From CAZACZ01 sp964483695 (GTDB taxonomy: Bacteria > Deinococcota > Deinococci > Deinococcales > Trueperaceae), in contig CAZACZ010000026.1 of the NCBI GenBank assembly GCA_964483695.1, positions 1 through 37,800 on the forward strand: a DNA stretch of 37,800 nucleotides, in the 5' to 3' direction. Positions 22,501-30,116 of the stretch are shown in pieces (the stretch's first letter is position 1; each line of letters opens with the position of its first letter). The notes beneath the pieces are model-generated. The model did not search any database. It was not told the origin of the DNA and saw nothing but the letters and a program-made list of their open reading frames with translations. Both the position numbers and the translations under genes were made by a program.

Positions 22501-24945
22501 GTGCCAGAACGCCGCCAGCTCGTCGATCGGCGTCGCGAGCGCCACCTCGATCGCGCCCTCGTGCATCGAGGGTGCCAGGTCGTTCGGGTCGAGCGGCCGC
22601 GAGAACGCCACCGTGACCCGGTAGCGTGCACGGCCGCCGATGCGCAGCCAAGCGGGTTCGTTGGCGGGCAGCGTGAACCGCCACGCCCCGTCGCCACCTT
22701 CGCCACGCACCGAGCCGGAGGCCAGCAGCACGTCGACCGACATGCGCTCGGGGGCGTCGACGCGCACCTCGAGCTCGGTGTCCTGCGCGAAGACCGGGAG
22801 CTGGTAGTGGTCGCTGCTAGACCCCTGGTCCCCGACGACGCCCTCCCACGTCAGATCGGCGGGGATGCGCGACGCGGTCTCGCGCTCGTCGTTCGGCGCG
22901 CGGTCGACCGGTAGGCGCAGCGAGCCGAGCAGCGCCATGCGCATCTGGTAGTACCCCGTCGGCAGCTCCCCGCTGGGTCCGCTGCCTCGTACCTCCAGGG
23001 CGTGGTCGCCCGCCAAGAACCAGCGCTCCAGGACGGTCGGCGCACCCTGCTCCTGCGGGAGCACCTCGTACCAGCCGACGCGGTCGACGTACAACGGGAT
23101 CGACACGCCGCCTGCCGGCGGCACCAGCTCGATGCGGACGTACTGATCGTCGGCCAGGTGGAAGCGGTAGGCGTCGACGTCCTCGGTGCTGGACAGGCGA
23201 CCGACGTGCACCACCCCCGGCTCGAGGCGGATGGCGCGGCTCTCGTCGTCGTTGGGCTCGATCTCCTGCAAGCCAGGGGGCGGTGGGGGCAGCGCGGGCA
23301 ACGTGGCGCGCGCCGGGTCGGCGGCCGCCTCTTCGGGCGTCGGCTCCGCCGGCGCGGCCGGAGCGGGCGTGAGCGCCTCGTCGGGCGTCGGCGCGTCGGC
23401 CGATGGCTCGGGGGCCGGAGCGGGGCCCAGGCTCAAGGCCTGCAGCGCGTACTGGCCTTCGCTGCCTTGCACCTCCAGGTAGTAGGGGCCGGGGAGCAGC
23501 ACGACGTCGTCGAGGCGCAGCCGGCGTTCGCCGCGCACGCGCGCCTGCTCGTCACCGGAGCGGTCCAGCAAGCGCAGCTGCTCGACGCCGGCGCCGACGG
23601 CCTGCAGCCGGAAGAGCTGCGCCTCGCCTTCGACCCGCAGCAGGTACACGTCGTCGTCTTGCGGCGCGAACGAGCCCCGCACGCGCATCTCGGGACCGAG
23701 CACGTCCGCGGCCGCCAAGGTGTCGTTCGGCTCGCGCTCGGCGCCTTCGCCCGCAGCGGCGGCCTGGCGTAGCGCCAGGGCGTAGGTCGTGCCGGTCGGC
23801 CCGTTGACCTCCAGCACGTACGCACCGGCGGCGAGGTGCAGGCTCGCCATGGTGCCCTTGACGCCGCGGCGGTCCTGCAGGGCCGCGCCGGCCTGGTCGT
23901 AGAGCACCAACGCGAGTTCGTCGCTGGCGTCGACCTCGAGGTCCCAGGCGGCCGCCGCGGCGGCCGCGTCGACGTCGATGCGGAAGAAGTCGCGGCCGTC
24001 GATGCTGCCGCGCATCTCGCTGCCCGGCGCGAAGCGCGTCGCGGACTCCCAGTCGTCGTTCGGTTCGACCTCGCGCCCATCGCCGCTCCGCCCCTGCTGC
24101 TCGAGGCGCAGCAGGATCATCCCGGCGTCCCCCTCGACGCGAACGGTGTACCTCCCCGGCTCCAGCGCCAACGCGTCGAGCCGGGCGCTGCCGTCGTCGA
24201 CCGCCGTCTCGGCCACCACCCCGGACGGTCCCTCCAGCACCAACCGCGGTTCGTCGCCGATCGACGCCCGCAGCGACACGCCCCAGGCGAAACCGCTCGC
24301 TTCCTCCGCGATGACGAACGGCTGGTCCAACGTGCCGGCAACCGGCGTGTAGACGACGAACGGGGCCTCCGGTTCTGCCCCCTCACGGTACCCTTGCGCC
24401 CGGTAGCTGACGTCCTCGACCGGGCGTAGGTGCGCGACGTAGGACCCGGCTCCCCCGGACGACGACACGCCGATCACGTACCTGCCGGGGCCGACCAGGA
24501 ACTCGGGCGAGGTGGTCCAGCTGCCGTCGCGCGTGCCGGCGGTGAAGAGCGTCTCGGCCGAGGTGACGTCCACCCCGTTGGCAGCGAACGCGACCCGGAT
24601 GACGTCCACCTTCGTCAGTTGGCCCGGGACGCCCTCGACCTCGAGCACCCACCGCTGCAGCGACCGCGCCTCGTCGACCTCCCACACGAAGCCGTCCTGG
24701 TCGCCTGCACCCAGCGCGCCGGTGAAGCAGGCGATGCCGACCTCGTTCGACCGTAGGCCGGCCGCGTCCGGTCCGACGCCCGTGATGCGCGTGGCCTGGG
24801 CCGGGGTGTCGTTCGGCTCGGCTTCGGTGGTGCACTCCTGGGCGGCTGCCGCCGACACCAGCGTCACCAGCGCGATCAGCGCCACCCGGCGCGCGAACGG
24901 AGCGAGAGGAGTTCGGGCGAACGAAGGCAGGCGCGAACGGAGCAT
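19537..24945 (-). CDS. Giant exported protein with EPND repeat domains and two von Willebrand A domains
   Basis: The 1802-residue protein begins with a signal peptide (about residues 1-36, ending ASA-like AAAAQ). Residues 41-700 contain five PPC-like beta domains that open with xxEPND (positions 43, 294, 405, 563 and a variant APND at 683), with a Pro/Ala linker at about 508-558. The middle has galactose-binding-like stretches (ARYARLVFLSS, ARYLRFHGG). vWA domain 1 starts near D1358 (DTSGS), vWA 2 near D1565 (DASGSMG) with TDGEES near 1672; both MIDAS aspartate-serine motifs are intact. The end is a PEGA-like beta domain. It probably binds surface ligands with metal-dependent vWA sites. The ATG follows GAGGAG. 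It is the last gene of the leftward cluster. No membrane anchor or sorting signal was seen. Confidence 0.9.
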   Translation of the reverse strand: MLRSRLPSFARTPLAPFARRVALIALVTLVSAAAAQECTTEAEPNDTPAQATRITGVGPDAAGLRSNEVGIACFTGALGAGDQDGFVWEVDEARSLQRWVLEVEGVPGQLTKVDVIRVAFAANGVDVTSAETLFTAGTRDGSWTTSPEFLVGPGRYVIGVSSSGGAGSYVAHLRPVEDVSYRAQGYREGAEPEAPFVVYTPVAGTLDQPFVIAEEASGFAWGVSLRASIGDEPRLVLEGPSGVVAETAVDDGSARLDALALEPGRYTVRVEGDAGMILLRLEQQGRSGDGREVEPNDDWESATRFAPGSEMRGSIDGRDFFRIDVDAAAAAAAWDLEVDASDELALVLYDQAGAALQDRRGVKGTMASLHLAAGAYVLEVNGPTGTTYALALRQAAAAGEGAEREPNDTLAAADVLGPEMRVRGSFAPQDDDVYLLRVEGEAQLFRLQAVGAGVEQLRLLDRSGDEQARVRGERRLRLDDVVLLPGPYYLEVQGSEGQYALQALSLGPAPAPEPSADAPTPDEALTPAPAAPAEPTPEEAAADPARATLPALPPPPPGLQEIEPNDDESRAIRLEPGVVHVGRLSSTEDVDAYRFHLADDQYVRIELVPPAGGVSIPLYVDRVGWYEVLPQEQGAPTVLERWFLAGDHALEVRGSGPSGELPTGYYQMRMALLGSLRLPVDRAPNDERETASRIPADLTWEGVVGDQGSSSDHYQLPVFAQDTELEVRVDAPERMSVDVLLASGSVRGEGGDGAWRFTLPANEPAWLRIGGRARYRVTVAFSRPLDPNDLAPSMHEGAIEVALATPIDELAAFWHESQAFTATATVRNLGDAAQTVRLQAATSDASATATVVGDVRLGPGESVEVPVDVTVPADLRDDLPLRIEVAAFAEAGSAAAAVTPGLRCEAAPVGSFPYRPLPDALLGRFDALWSGLGARVHGESGYQQRDESLLDNRTSPATGGYLDDEHSPTFALAGDAPVTLIGTTLHPQANAETQAQLKRFRIETSMDGTTFTPVLEAELKAARIEQAFVFDTPVTARYARLVFLSSQEGRRGAYLGEWKLLAQDPAAYEQPNLAAPELGGHVVWSEPVLQGRYSNAVLTEEDDVYYVDTRDAGGLTFVVGFRDDRAAQVASLVWTETEDAATDPEYMLDQVQVEVSTSGPAGPWLPLADWTLERDASGVARLTLPEPVWARYLRFHGGLREDQRYVFPPERLQVIERPVDGAYLSALGEWGHVARTAIYEYLQGASEAVVSEDTDGGETQATATPLASGAVASGSVQVAEDVDWYRLTLPEGENHLEIRLGGDPAIAYLYDLVDAGGRSAAYETREEGDTVVLTLFGDPGDYYLKLEEPKRTVVFSWDTSGSVSPYQPITYASLAGFARDVDGEREAVQLLAFDDPAPVWLLPYWSTDPQRVQRSIAEFDRSADSSNSIIALLAATRALAGRDGTRAILLMTDAETGGDDLLPDLWRAFEEVRPRIFTFEISSAGNDYAQDLMQDWADVNAGVYDLAAGVGDFDAGFARASCILRRPKRYRVEVTTSYQAPPGPGNLSVTRAAGAAQPAVEIVFDASGSMGRELPSGEQRITAAKRVLESLVGEVLPEGAPFALRAFGHVTPSSCETRLDVPLGPLDRAEALAAVRAIEPKLLSQTPLADSLALVADDLAAAGGTRTVILITDGEESCGGDPAAAVRGLRDQGIDVDLAIVSLALEPDSQAVFEALAESVDASYVDVTSFEELQASVEEALNPAFEVLDASGAVVARGRVGGAPIELAMGVYTVRVLTAPVEEFRDVRVPGERSVVLTVGAR

Positions 24946-25012
24946 GACGTTCTCCTCGGTACGGATCGTGCGTTCCCGGTAGCGCGGCACGCGGGTGGGT
25001 TCCGTAGCCCCA

Positions 25013-25018
25013 ATCCTA
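25013..25018 (-). promoter_or_regulatory. Possible internal -10 box before the giant vWA gene
   Basis: TAGGAT on the minus strand lies 68 bp before the ATG at 24945, in the 80-bp gap after the transglutaminase-like gene. No clear -35 is present. Confidence 0.35.
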
Positions 25019-25025
25019 GCGGCCG

Positions 25026-27425
25026 TCAGGCCGGCACGCACGTCGGTCGCCGTGCTCCTTCGCTCGCGACCCAGCTGCACGGGCCGGGGATCAAGCCCGG
25101 CACGGCGGTCACGGTGCCGACGCCGATGTCGCCGATCAGGAAGAGCGCGATGGCGGCCTTGGCGAACTTCTCCGCCAACGCGAAGCCGAGCGCCAACGAC
25201 ACGCCGGTGGTGACGGCCAGGTCGCAGAAGCACAGCGCCATCGCCATGCCACCTTCGCCGGCGGCACACGCCAGCGCGCCGGGCACCGCGAGCGCCCCGG
25301 CGAACGCCGCACTGACGCCGAACGGGATGGAGTACTCGGTCGACTCGGCGCCGCGTCCGTCGGCGGCAACGCCGAGCGTCGCGCCGGTACTCGGCTCGAC
25401 CCGCCACCACGCGAACGGCGCAGCGTCGTCGGTCGTACCCGTCGCCACGATCACGGCGTAGCCTCGCTGCACGTCGGCCGCCAGCGCCGGTAGTGCCCCG
25501 CCCACGTCCCCGAGGCGCGCGAGGGCCTCGACGTCGTAGGGCGCCACCACCTGGGCGTCGGCGGCGCTCACGCCCTCGAACGCCGCGTACGTCCCGTGCC
25601 CGGCGGCCCCGTAGCGCTGCACGTAGGCCCGCTCCACGCTCGTCTCCCAGGTGCCCGCCAGGACGGCCTGCTCGGCGTCCACCGCGATGGCGGCGCCGTC
25701 GCGCCGCAAGAACCGCCGTTCGTTGTGCACGATGTCGACGCCGAACGCCCCGCTCGGGGCTTCGCCCGGCGTGAACGCCTGGCGCAGCACCACGATGGTG
25801 GGTTCGGCGCGGTACGCGACGCCGCCGTCGCTCGCGCCCACGCCGTCGAACGACGCCATCAACCCCAGATGGTCCTTGACCTCGACGTCCCCGAGACGCT
25901 CGACCAGCACCGCGCCGGCGCGCTCCGGCTCGGCGGTACGCACCGCCTCCAGCACGTCGAGGGCGGCGATCGCCTGGGCGCCGATCTGGCTAGCCACGTA
26001 GCCGTGGTCCAGCGCGCCGGGCGCGAGCATCACCGTCTGCTGGGTGAGGATGCCGTTCAGGAGGACGTCCTGGCCGAGCAGGTCGGTGCCGCCGGTGGCG
26101 CGCGCCTCGGGCGTGCGGCGGTCGAACACGAAGCGCCGGAAGCGCGTCTCCTCGCCTCCGGGCGCCACCAGCACGAAGTCGACCCACTCGGCGCTCACCG
26201 CGAACGGCTCTTCGTCGGCCGGGCCTCCGCCCAGCGCGCCCAGCGCGGAGGTGGCGCGGTTGGTCTTCTCGGCGGCGGTCTGGAACACGCCCGCCATCGC
26301 ACTCGCCGCGGCGTCCGGCGGCACCACGTTGCCGAGCGTGTCGAACGCCTGCGCACCGGGAGCCAAGGATCCCATCAGCGTGGGGGCGAAGAACGCCACC
26401 TCGGCAAGGTCCGTTCCCAGCTCGACCAGCGAGGCACCAGCAGCTTCGCCCAGCGGCACGTTGCCGATCTCGATCGTCACACCCAACAGGTTCGCCACCG
26501 GACGTTCCCACGGTTCCATCAACGCGACGGTGCTGAACTCCTCGCCGCGCTTGCGCTCCAGGGTCACCTCGATGCGCAGCTTGTGCAGGTACGCGTCCGG
26601 AACGCTCCCCTCGAGGAACGTCGCGGCCTCGACCACCGGCGGCGCCTCCGAGCCGAAGGCGGGGTGTGCCGCGCTCCACGGCTCGGCGCCCGACAAGCGG
26701 TACTCGACCCAGGCGTACGCACGCGCTTCGTCACGCAGCGTCCGTGTGACGTCCGCTCCCAGCCCGATGCCGGCGCCCTCGAGGGCGGCGAGCACCAGCG
26801 TCCGTGCTTCCAGCGCCGCTCGGTACGGTGGGAGGTCGTCGGTGGAGAGCGCATCGAGCGCGGCCAGACCCGCCTCGAGCTGGTCGCCTGGCACGTCCGT
26901 GATGGCGGCCAGCGTCGCCGCGGCGTCCTGGTCGCCGCCCGTTTCGGCCGCATCGCCTGCTGCCTGCTCGAACATCACGGCCAGGAGGCGATCGGCGGCG
27001 TCATCGTCGAGCGTTCCGAGCGCCACGCGCGCCTCGTAGCCGGCGTCGGTGAGCAGGCGCGCCAGCAGCACGGACTGGTCGAGCGCGTTGCCGGCGCGCG
27101 CCACCAAGGTGCCCTGGGGCCCGCGCAGCAGGCCGCGGTAGGTCTGGTAGGCGATGTCGTCCGCGACGAACGTCGCGATGTCGGCGGGCTCCGCGAACGC
27201 CAGGTCGAGCGCCAGGGCATCGACGTCGAAGTCGGCCGGGTCGAGTTCGGCCAAGACCCCCTCGAGCACGTGGCGTTGCCGCGCGATGGAGGCGGCTTCG
27301 GCGGCCGGGGGATCGCCCTGCCCGACCTGGGCCAGCGCGACGGGAGCGAACGGGAACGCCATCGAGAAGCTCACGGCGGCCACGAGCAGACGATGGAGGG
27401 GGCGAACGGGGGACGTCGTGGGCAT
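25026..27425 (-). CDS. Secreted transglutaminase-like protein lacking the catalytic triad
   Basis: The 799-residue protein has a signal peptide (residues 1-33, ending VALA-Q). Residues about 90-260 match the transglutaminase-like fold: the catalytic-helix motif appears as AGNALDQSVLLARLLTDAGY, where the catalytic cysteine is Ala114; the strand that carries histidine reads ARAYAWVEY, with Tyr237 in its place; and the Asp-Pro segment reads AHP, with His254. All three catalytic residues are therefore changed, so it is probably a binding module. The remaining 500 residues are mixed beta/alpha without a family I recognise, and residues about 690-780 are hydrophobic, likely membrane-spanning. ATG 27425 follows GGAG. 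It lies between the one-pass protein and the giant vWA protein genes. Confidence 0.85.
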   Translation of the reverse strand: MPTTSPVRPLHRLLVAAVSFSMAFPFAPVALAQVGQGDPPAAEAASIARQRHVLEGVLAELDPADFDVDALALDLAFAEPADIATFVADDIAYQTYRGLLRGPQGTLVARAGNALDQSVLLARLLTDAGYEARVALGTLDDDAADRLLAVMFEQAAGDAAETGGDQDAAATLAAITDVPGDQLEAGLAALDALSTDDLPPYRAALEARTLVLAALEGAGIGLGADVTRTLRDEARAYAWVEYRLSGAEPWSAAHPAFGSEAPPVVEAATFLEGSVPDAYLHKLRIEVTLERKRGEEFSTVALMEPWERPVANLLGVTIEIGNVPLGEAAGASLVELGTDLAEVAFFAPTLMGSLAPGAQAFDTLGNVVPPDAAASAMAGVFQTAAEKTNRATSALGALGGGPADEEPFAVSAEWVDFVLVAPGGEETRFRRFVFDRRTPEARATGGTDLLGQDVLLNGILTQQTVMLAPGALDHGYVASQIGAQAIAALDVLEAVRTAEPERAGAVLVERLGDVEVKDHLGLMASFDGVGASDGGVAYRAEPTIVVLRQAFTPGEAPSGAFGVDIVHNERRFLRRDGAAIAVDAEQAVLAGTWETSVERAYVQRYGAAGHGTYAAFEGVSAADAQVVAPYDVEALARLGDVGGALPALAADVQRGYAVIVATGTTDDAAPFAWWRVEPSTGATLGVAADGRGAESTEYSIPFGVSAAFAGALAVPGALACAAGEGGMAMALCFCDLAVTTGVSLALGFALAEKFAKAAIALFLIGDIGVGTVTAVPGLIPGPCSWVASEGARRPTCVPA

Positions 27426-27454
27426 GGGTATCTCCAGCGTCGCCGGCGTAGGGC

Positions 27455-28081
27455 TCAGAGCCCGAAGGCGGCGAGGGGCAGGAACTGCTCGAGTTCCTGG
27501 GCGTACGGCGCCACCAGCGTGACGTTGGCGGGGGGCACCTCGGCGTCGAGTTCGCGCACGGCGTCCCCTTGGTCGGCGTTGGCGAGCGCCGCCAGGTCGA
27601 CCTGGTAGGCGGTGAAGCCCGCGGCGCGGATCACCTGCGTGCGCACCCAAGCGTACTCGGACAGCGAGAAGCCGTGTTCGTTGAGCGCGGCCACCTGCGC
27701 CTCCTTGGCGTCGACCATCAGGCGCAGGATGTCGGCGTAGGCGTTGGCCAGCTCGCGCAGGCCGGGGTCGCGTCCTTGGTCCTCGATGGCGCGGTACCGG
27801 GCGTCGAGTTCGTCCACCCGACCCTGCAACGCCGCGAGGATCTGGCCGCCGGCAGCGACGTAGCGCTCGACCTGCGCTTCGCTCAGCGCCCCGTCCGACG
27901 GTGCACGGTAGGCGCTCTTGTCGCGGACCCGGTTCTCGATCTGCTCGATGCGCGCGAGGTCGCGGGCGGCGGCGACGGTGCTCATGGCCGGGCGTACCAG
28001 GTAGACGTAGGCGAGCACGCCTCCGACCACCATCACCGCCAGCGCCACGACCAGGCAACCGACCAGTACGGGGCGCTTCAC
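27455..28081 (-). CDS. One-pass membrane protein with helical extracytoplasmic part
   Basis: I recognise no family. The 208-residue protein has one N-terminal membrane segment (about residues 5-30, VLVGCLVVALAVMVVGGVLAY) and no obvious cleavage site, so it is probably anchored with the remainder outside. Residues 38-165 are rich in charged residues and Ala/Leu in a heptad-like pattern, suggesting a coiled coil or helical bundle. It begins at GTG 28081, overlapping the TGA of the preceding membrane-protein gene by 4 nt, so the two are made together and probably interact. The next gene, the transglutaminase-like one, starts 29 bp after its stop. Confidence 0.8.
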   Translation of the reverse strand: MKRPVLVGCLVVALAVMVVGGVLAYVYLVRPAMSTVAAARDLARIEQIENRVRDKSAYRAPSDGALSEAQVERYVAAGGQILAALQGRVDELDARYRAIEDQGRDPGLRELANAYADILRLMVDAKEAQVAALNEHGFSLSEYAWVRTQVIRAAGFTAYQVDLAALANADQGDAVRELDAEVPPANVTLVAPYAQELEQFLPLAAFGL

Positions 28082-29109
28082 GCGGGCGCCTCCGGCGGCA
28101 GGGCGGCGACGTCGGGGTTCGCGCCGCCGCCCACGGTGCCCGGGGTGGTCGGCGCGCTACCCGTCGGCGCCGCGCCGTCGGGTACCCGCACCGCCTCGGC
28201 CGCCTTGCGACCCAGCTCGCGGAACTTCTCCGAGGCGCCGTCGAGCTTGGCCACCCACTCCGGGTCGGGCTCCAGGCCTTCGGTGGCGCGGTGGTAGGCG
28301 ATCAGCGTCGCGGCGAGCGCGAAGGCGTCGGACAGGGCCAGCTTGAGCATCCAAGCACCGAGGAACACGGCGATGCCGAGCGCCAGGCGCAGCCCAGGCA
28401 TGGCCGCGCCGATCGCCACCGCCGGCAGTCCCAGCACGAGCAAGAACAGCAGGAACTCCACGAAGCTGAGTAGCGCCAGCACCACCGCGTTGGCGAGGAT
28501 CGGCTTCCAGGCCTGCGCGTACAGCACCACACCGTCCTTGGCCACCGCCCAGACGTTCTGCTCGCGCTTCATGTAGGCGCGGGACAACACCGCCTCGTCG
28601 ATGTAGGTGGTGCTCATCACCGCGACGCGCTCGACCAGCTTGCCCAGGCTGTCGACGCCGGGGATCGGGAGGATCGAGGCGATGCGCGTGAAGGTGCGGA
28701 CGATCGCCTTCACCACGCCGTTCACCAGGACGTCGACGCCGAAGAGGATGCTGGTGTCCCGGAAGCGCGACAGCACCTGCTCTCTGCCGTACGCCAGCTG
28801 GCTCCCCTGCGGCCCGGCACCGGTGACGATGTACTCGGTCATCACGGCGGTGTGCGCCGCCTTGAGGAGGTAGAGCCAGTACCTGCCGGCCCACTGCACG
28901 ATGGCGAACGCTCCGCCGATGGCGACGAGGAACACGACGACGCCGAGCGGCGCCCACAAGCGGCCCAGGAGCCAGGCGACGCCGCCCACCAGGGCCGCGT
29001 AGACGCCGAGGGCGGCGCCCAAGGCCAGGTAGCTCCCGAGGCGCACCCAGAGGATCGGTAGCGTCTTGCCGACGAGGGCGAACGCCTCAACCAGGTAGAT
29101 CTTGGGCAT
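28078..29109 (-). CDS. Polytopic membrane protein of unknown function
   Basis: I recognise no family. The 343-residue protein has two hydrophobic helices near residues 27-50 and 53-80, a central soluble part (about 90-220), and about three helices at 215-285 (LANAVVLALLSFVEFLLFLLV and following). The C-terminal 50 residues are Pro/Gly/Ala-rich and probably disordered. The central part includes ERVAVMSTTYIDEAVLSRAYMK. It starts at ATG 29109 behind AAGGAG and overlaps the following one-pass protein gene, so they may form one complex in the inner membrane. A TATCTT box 59 bp upstream might be an internal promoter. The gene lies in a six-gene cluster under the SARP-type regulator. Confidence 0.8.
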   Translation of the reverse strand: MPKIYLVEAFALVGKTLPILWVRLGSYLALGAALGVYAALVGGVAWLLGRLWAPLGVVVFLVAIGGAFAIVQWAGRYWLYLLKAAHTAVMTEYIVTGAGPQGSQLAYGREQVLSRFRDTSILFGVDVLVNGVVKAIVRTFTRIASILPIPGVDSLGKLVERVAVMSTTYIDEAVLSRAYMKREQNVWAVAKDGVVLYAQAWKPILANAVVLALLSFVEFLLFLLVLGLPAVAIGAAMPGLRLALGIAVFLGAWMLKLALSDAFALAATLIAYHRATEGLEPDPEWVAKLDGASEKFRELGRKAAEAVRVPDGAAPTGSAPTTPGTVGGGANPDVAALPPEAPA

Positions 29110-29199
29110 CGGTCGTCTCCTTCGTGCTCCGGACGCGGCAGCGCTGCGAGGCGTACTCCGGAAGATACGTCGTTCCCTGCGCGAAACGGGCGGGAACCG

Positions 29200-29772
29200 T
29201 CACTCGTCGTCCGCCTCGAGGATCATCGGGTTCACGGCGAAGGTCCCGCTCACCTGCACCGTCCGGCTCTCGTCCGGCTCGGTGCCCACGCGCTCGATGT
29301 ACGCCAGCGTGCCGGAGAAGCTTCCCTCGACCCTCCATGCCCCCTCGCCGACCGGCTCGACGACGTCCAACACGAGCGTCGCCTCGATCGACTGGTAGAC
29401 GTTCTCGAACATCCCACTACCCGCGAACCAGAGGACCTCCGGGTCGGGCACGGGGCAGGGGCAGCCGCTGGGAACGCCGCCCATCAGCATGGCCGTGATC
29501 GCCAGCGCGCCGGCGACCTGGAAGCTCCCCTCGCTCAGGTGGCCTTGCACGGTCAGGTCGAGCATCCCGAAGCCGCTATCGTGGAACGAGGCGCTGCTCT
29601 GCGCCCCCTCGTCGGTATCGGCGACGTAGAGGGTGGTCCAGCGCCGCGCTTCTCCGTCGATGGTCGCGTCGATCACGCCGTTCACGGTGACGCTCTGCGC
29701 CGTCGCCAAGCCGGCGCCGGTCGTGAGGAGCAGCGCAAGGCACGCGAGGATCGTCGATCGATGAGCGGCCAT
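29200..29772 (-). CDS. Small secreted protein of unknown function
   Basis: I recognise no family. The 190-residue protein has a signal peptide (residues 1-26, ILACLALLLTTGAGLATA-Q) and then alternating beta-type sequence with a conserved-looking VTVNGVIDATIDGEARRW opening. It contains one CPCP motif near residue 100, which could hold a disulphide or bind metal. It resembles beta-sandwich secreted proteins in general form only. The start is ATG 29772, whose bases overlap the TGA of the preceding 83-codon gene; GTG 29775 is one codon earlier. It follows that small gene and precedes the membrane-protein gene by 90 bp. Confidence 0.75.
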   Translation of the reverse strand: MAAHRSTILACLALLLTTGAGLATAQSVTVNGVIDATIDGEARRWTTLYVADTDEGAQSSASFHDSGFGMLDLTVQGHLSEGSFQVAGALAITAMLMGGVPSGCPCPVPDPEVLWFAGSGMFENVYQSIEATLVLDVVEPVGEGAWRVEGSFSGTLAYIERVGTEPDESRTVQVSGTFAVNPMILEADDE

Positions 29773-30023
29773 CACGCCTCACCTTCCGCGCCGCCCGTAG
29801 CGGCGCTCAAGAACCGGACCAGGGAATCGAGGTCGGCGAAGGTGCGCAGCCGTCCGTCCTCCACGTCCCGCAGGCTGGCGCGGACCTGTCCCCGATCGCC
29901 GTGGACGCCCCGCGGCGACGCGGCGCCGACCCCATCGTGCGGCGCCACGTCATCGGTGTTCGTCATGGCCGACGCCGGCGCCGACCAGATCCGTAGCAGG
30001 AATCGCTTGTCGAGTTCGCTCAC
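29772..30023 (-). CDS. Small protein that accompanies SARP/TPR regulators
   Basis: The 83-residue protein starts with RFLLRIWSAP, has a low-complexity middle, and ends SLRDVEDGRLRTFADLDSLVRFL. Many small proteins beside BTAD/TPR regulators in bacteria share this outline (a Leu/Ile-Arg-Ile-Trp start and a domain ending in an RxFxDLDxLxxFL helix); the role is unknown. The start is GTG 30023 with GAGGTGA upstream. Its stop overlaps the start of the secreted-protein gene, so translation is coupled. It is the first gene after the promoter with direct heptamer repeats, just downstream of the regulator gene, and therefore a likely direct target. Confidence 0.7.
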   Translation of the reverse strand: MSELDKRFLLRIWSAPASAMTNTDDVAPHDGVGAASPRGVHGDRGQVRASLRDVEDGRLRTFADLDSLVRFLSAATGGAEGEA

Positions 30024-30083
30024 CGCTCACCTCGTGCTCCGGCCGACCTCGCGGACGTCGGCGCTGCTCTGGCGTTGGAGGGG

Positions 30084-30116
30084 AGCGTACGCGCGCGGCG
30101 TCAAACGACCGTCAAA
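30084..30116 (-). promoter_or_regulatory. SARP-type direct-repeat promoter of the envelope cluster
   Basis: On the minus strand TTTGACG occurs twice with 4 bp between (30116-30110 and 30105-30099), a period of 11 bp; a TACGCT -10 box (30089-30084) follows 9 bp after the second copy. This is the geometry bound by SARP-family activators, whose heptamer repeats overlap the -35 about 8 bp before the -10. Each copy also contains a TTGACG -35-like core. The first copy overlaps the 3' end of the regulator gene. Confidence 0.65.

Noticed and set aside
20618..22684. 688-codon frame on the minus strand overlapping the vWA gene in another frame
   Set aside because: It is arginine-rich without motifs and overlaps a frame with clear EPND and vWA motifs, so it is a frame shadow.
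22000..24500. Frameshift or gene fusion inside the giant vWA gene
   Set aside because: One frame stays open for 5.4 kb and contains all domain motifs in order; no shift in reading frame or motif break was seen.
25596..27608. Long open frame on the plus strand opposite the transglutaminase-like gene (670 codons)
   Set aside because: It is a GC-rich shadow: His/Arg/Gln/Gly-rich, no motif, and lies exactly opposite a gene with signal peptide and ribosome site. Similar long frames opposite the exporter (8967-10571), thiP (10595-12646), and the regulator (29539-32133) are rejected for the same reason.
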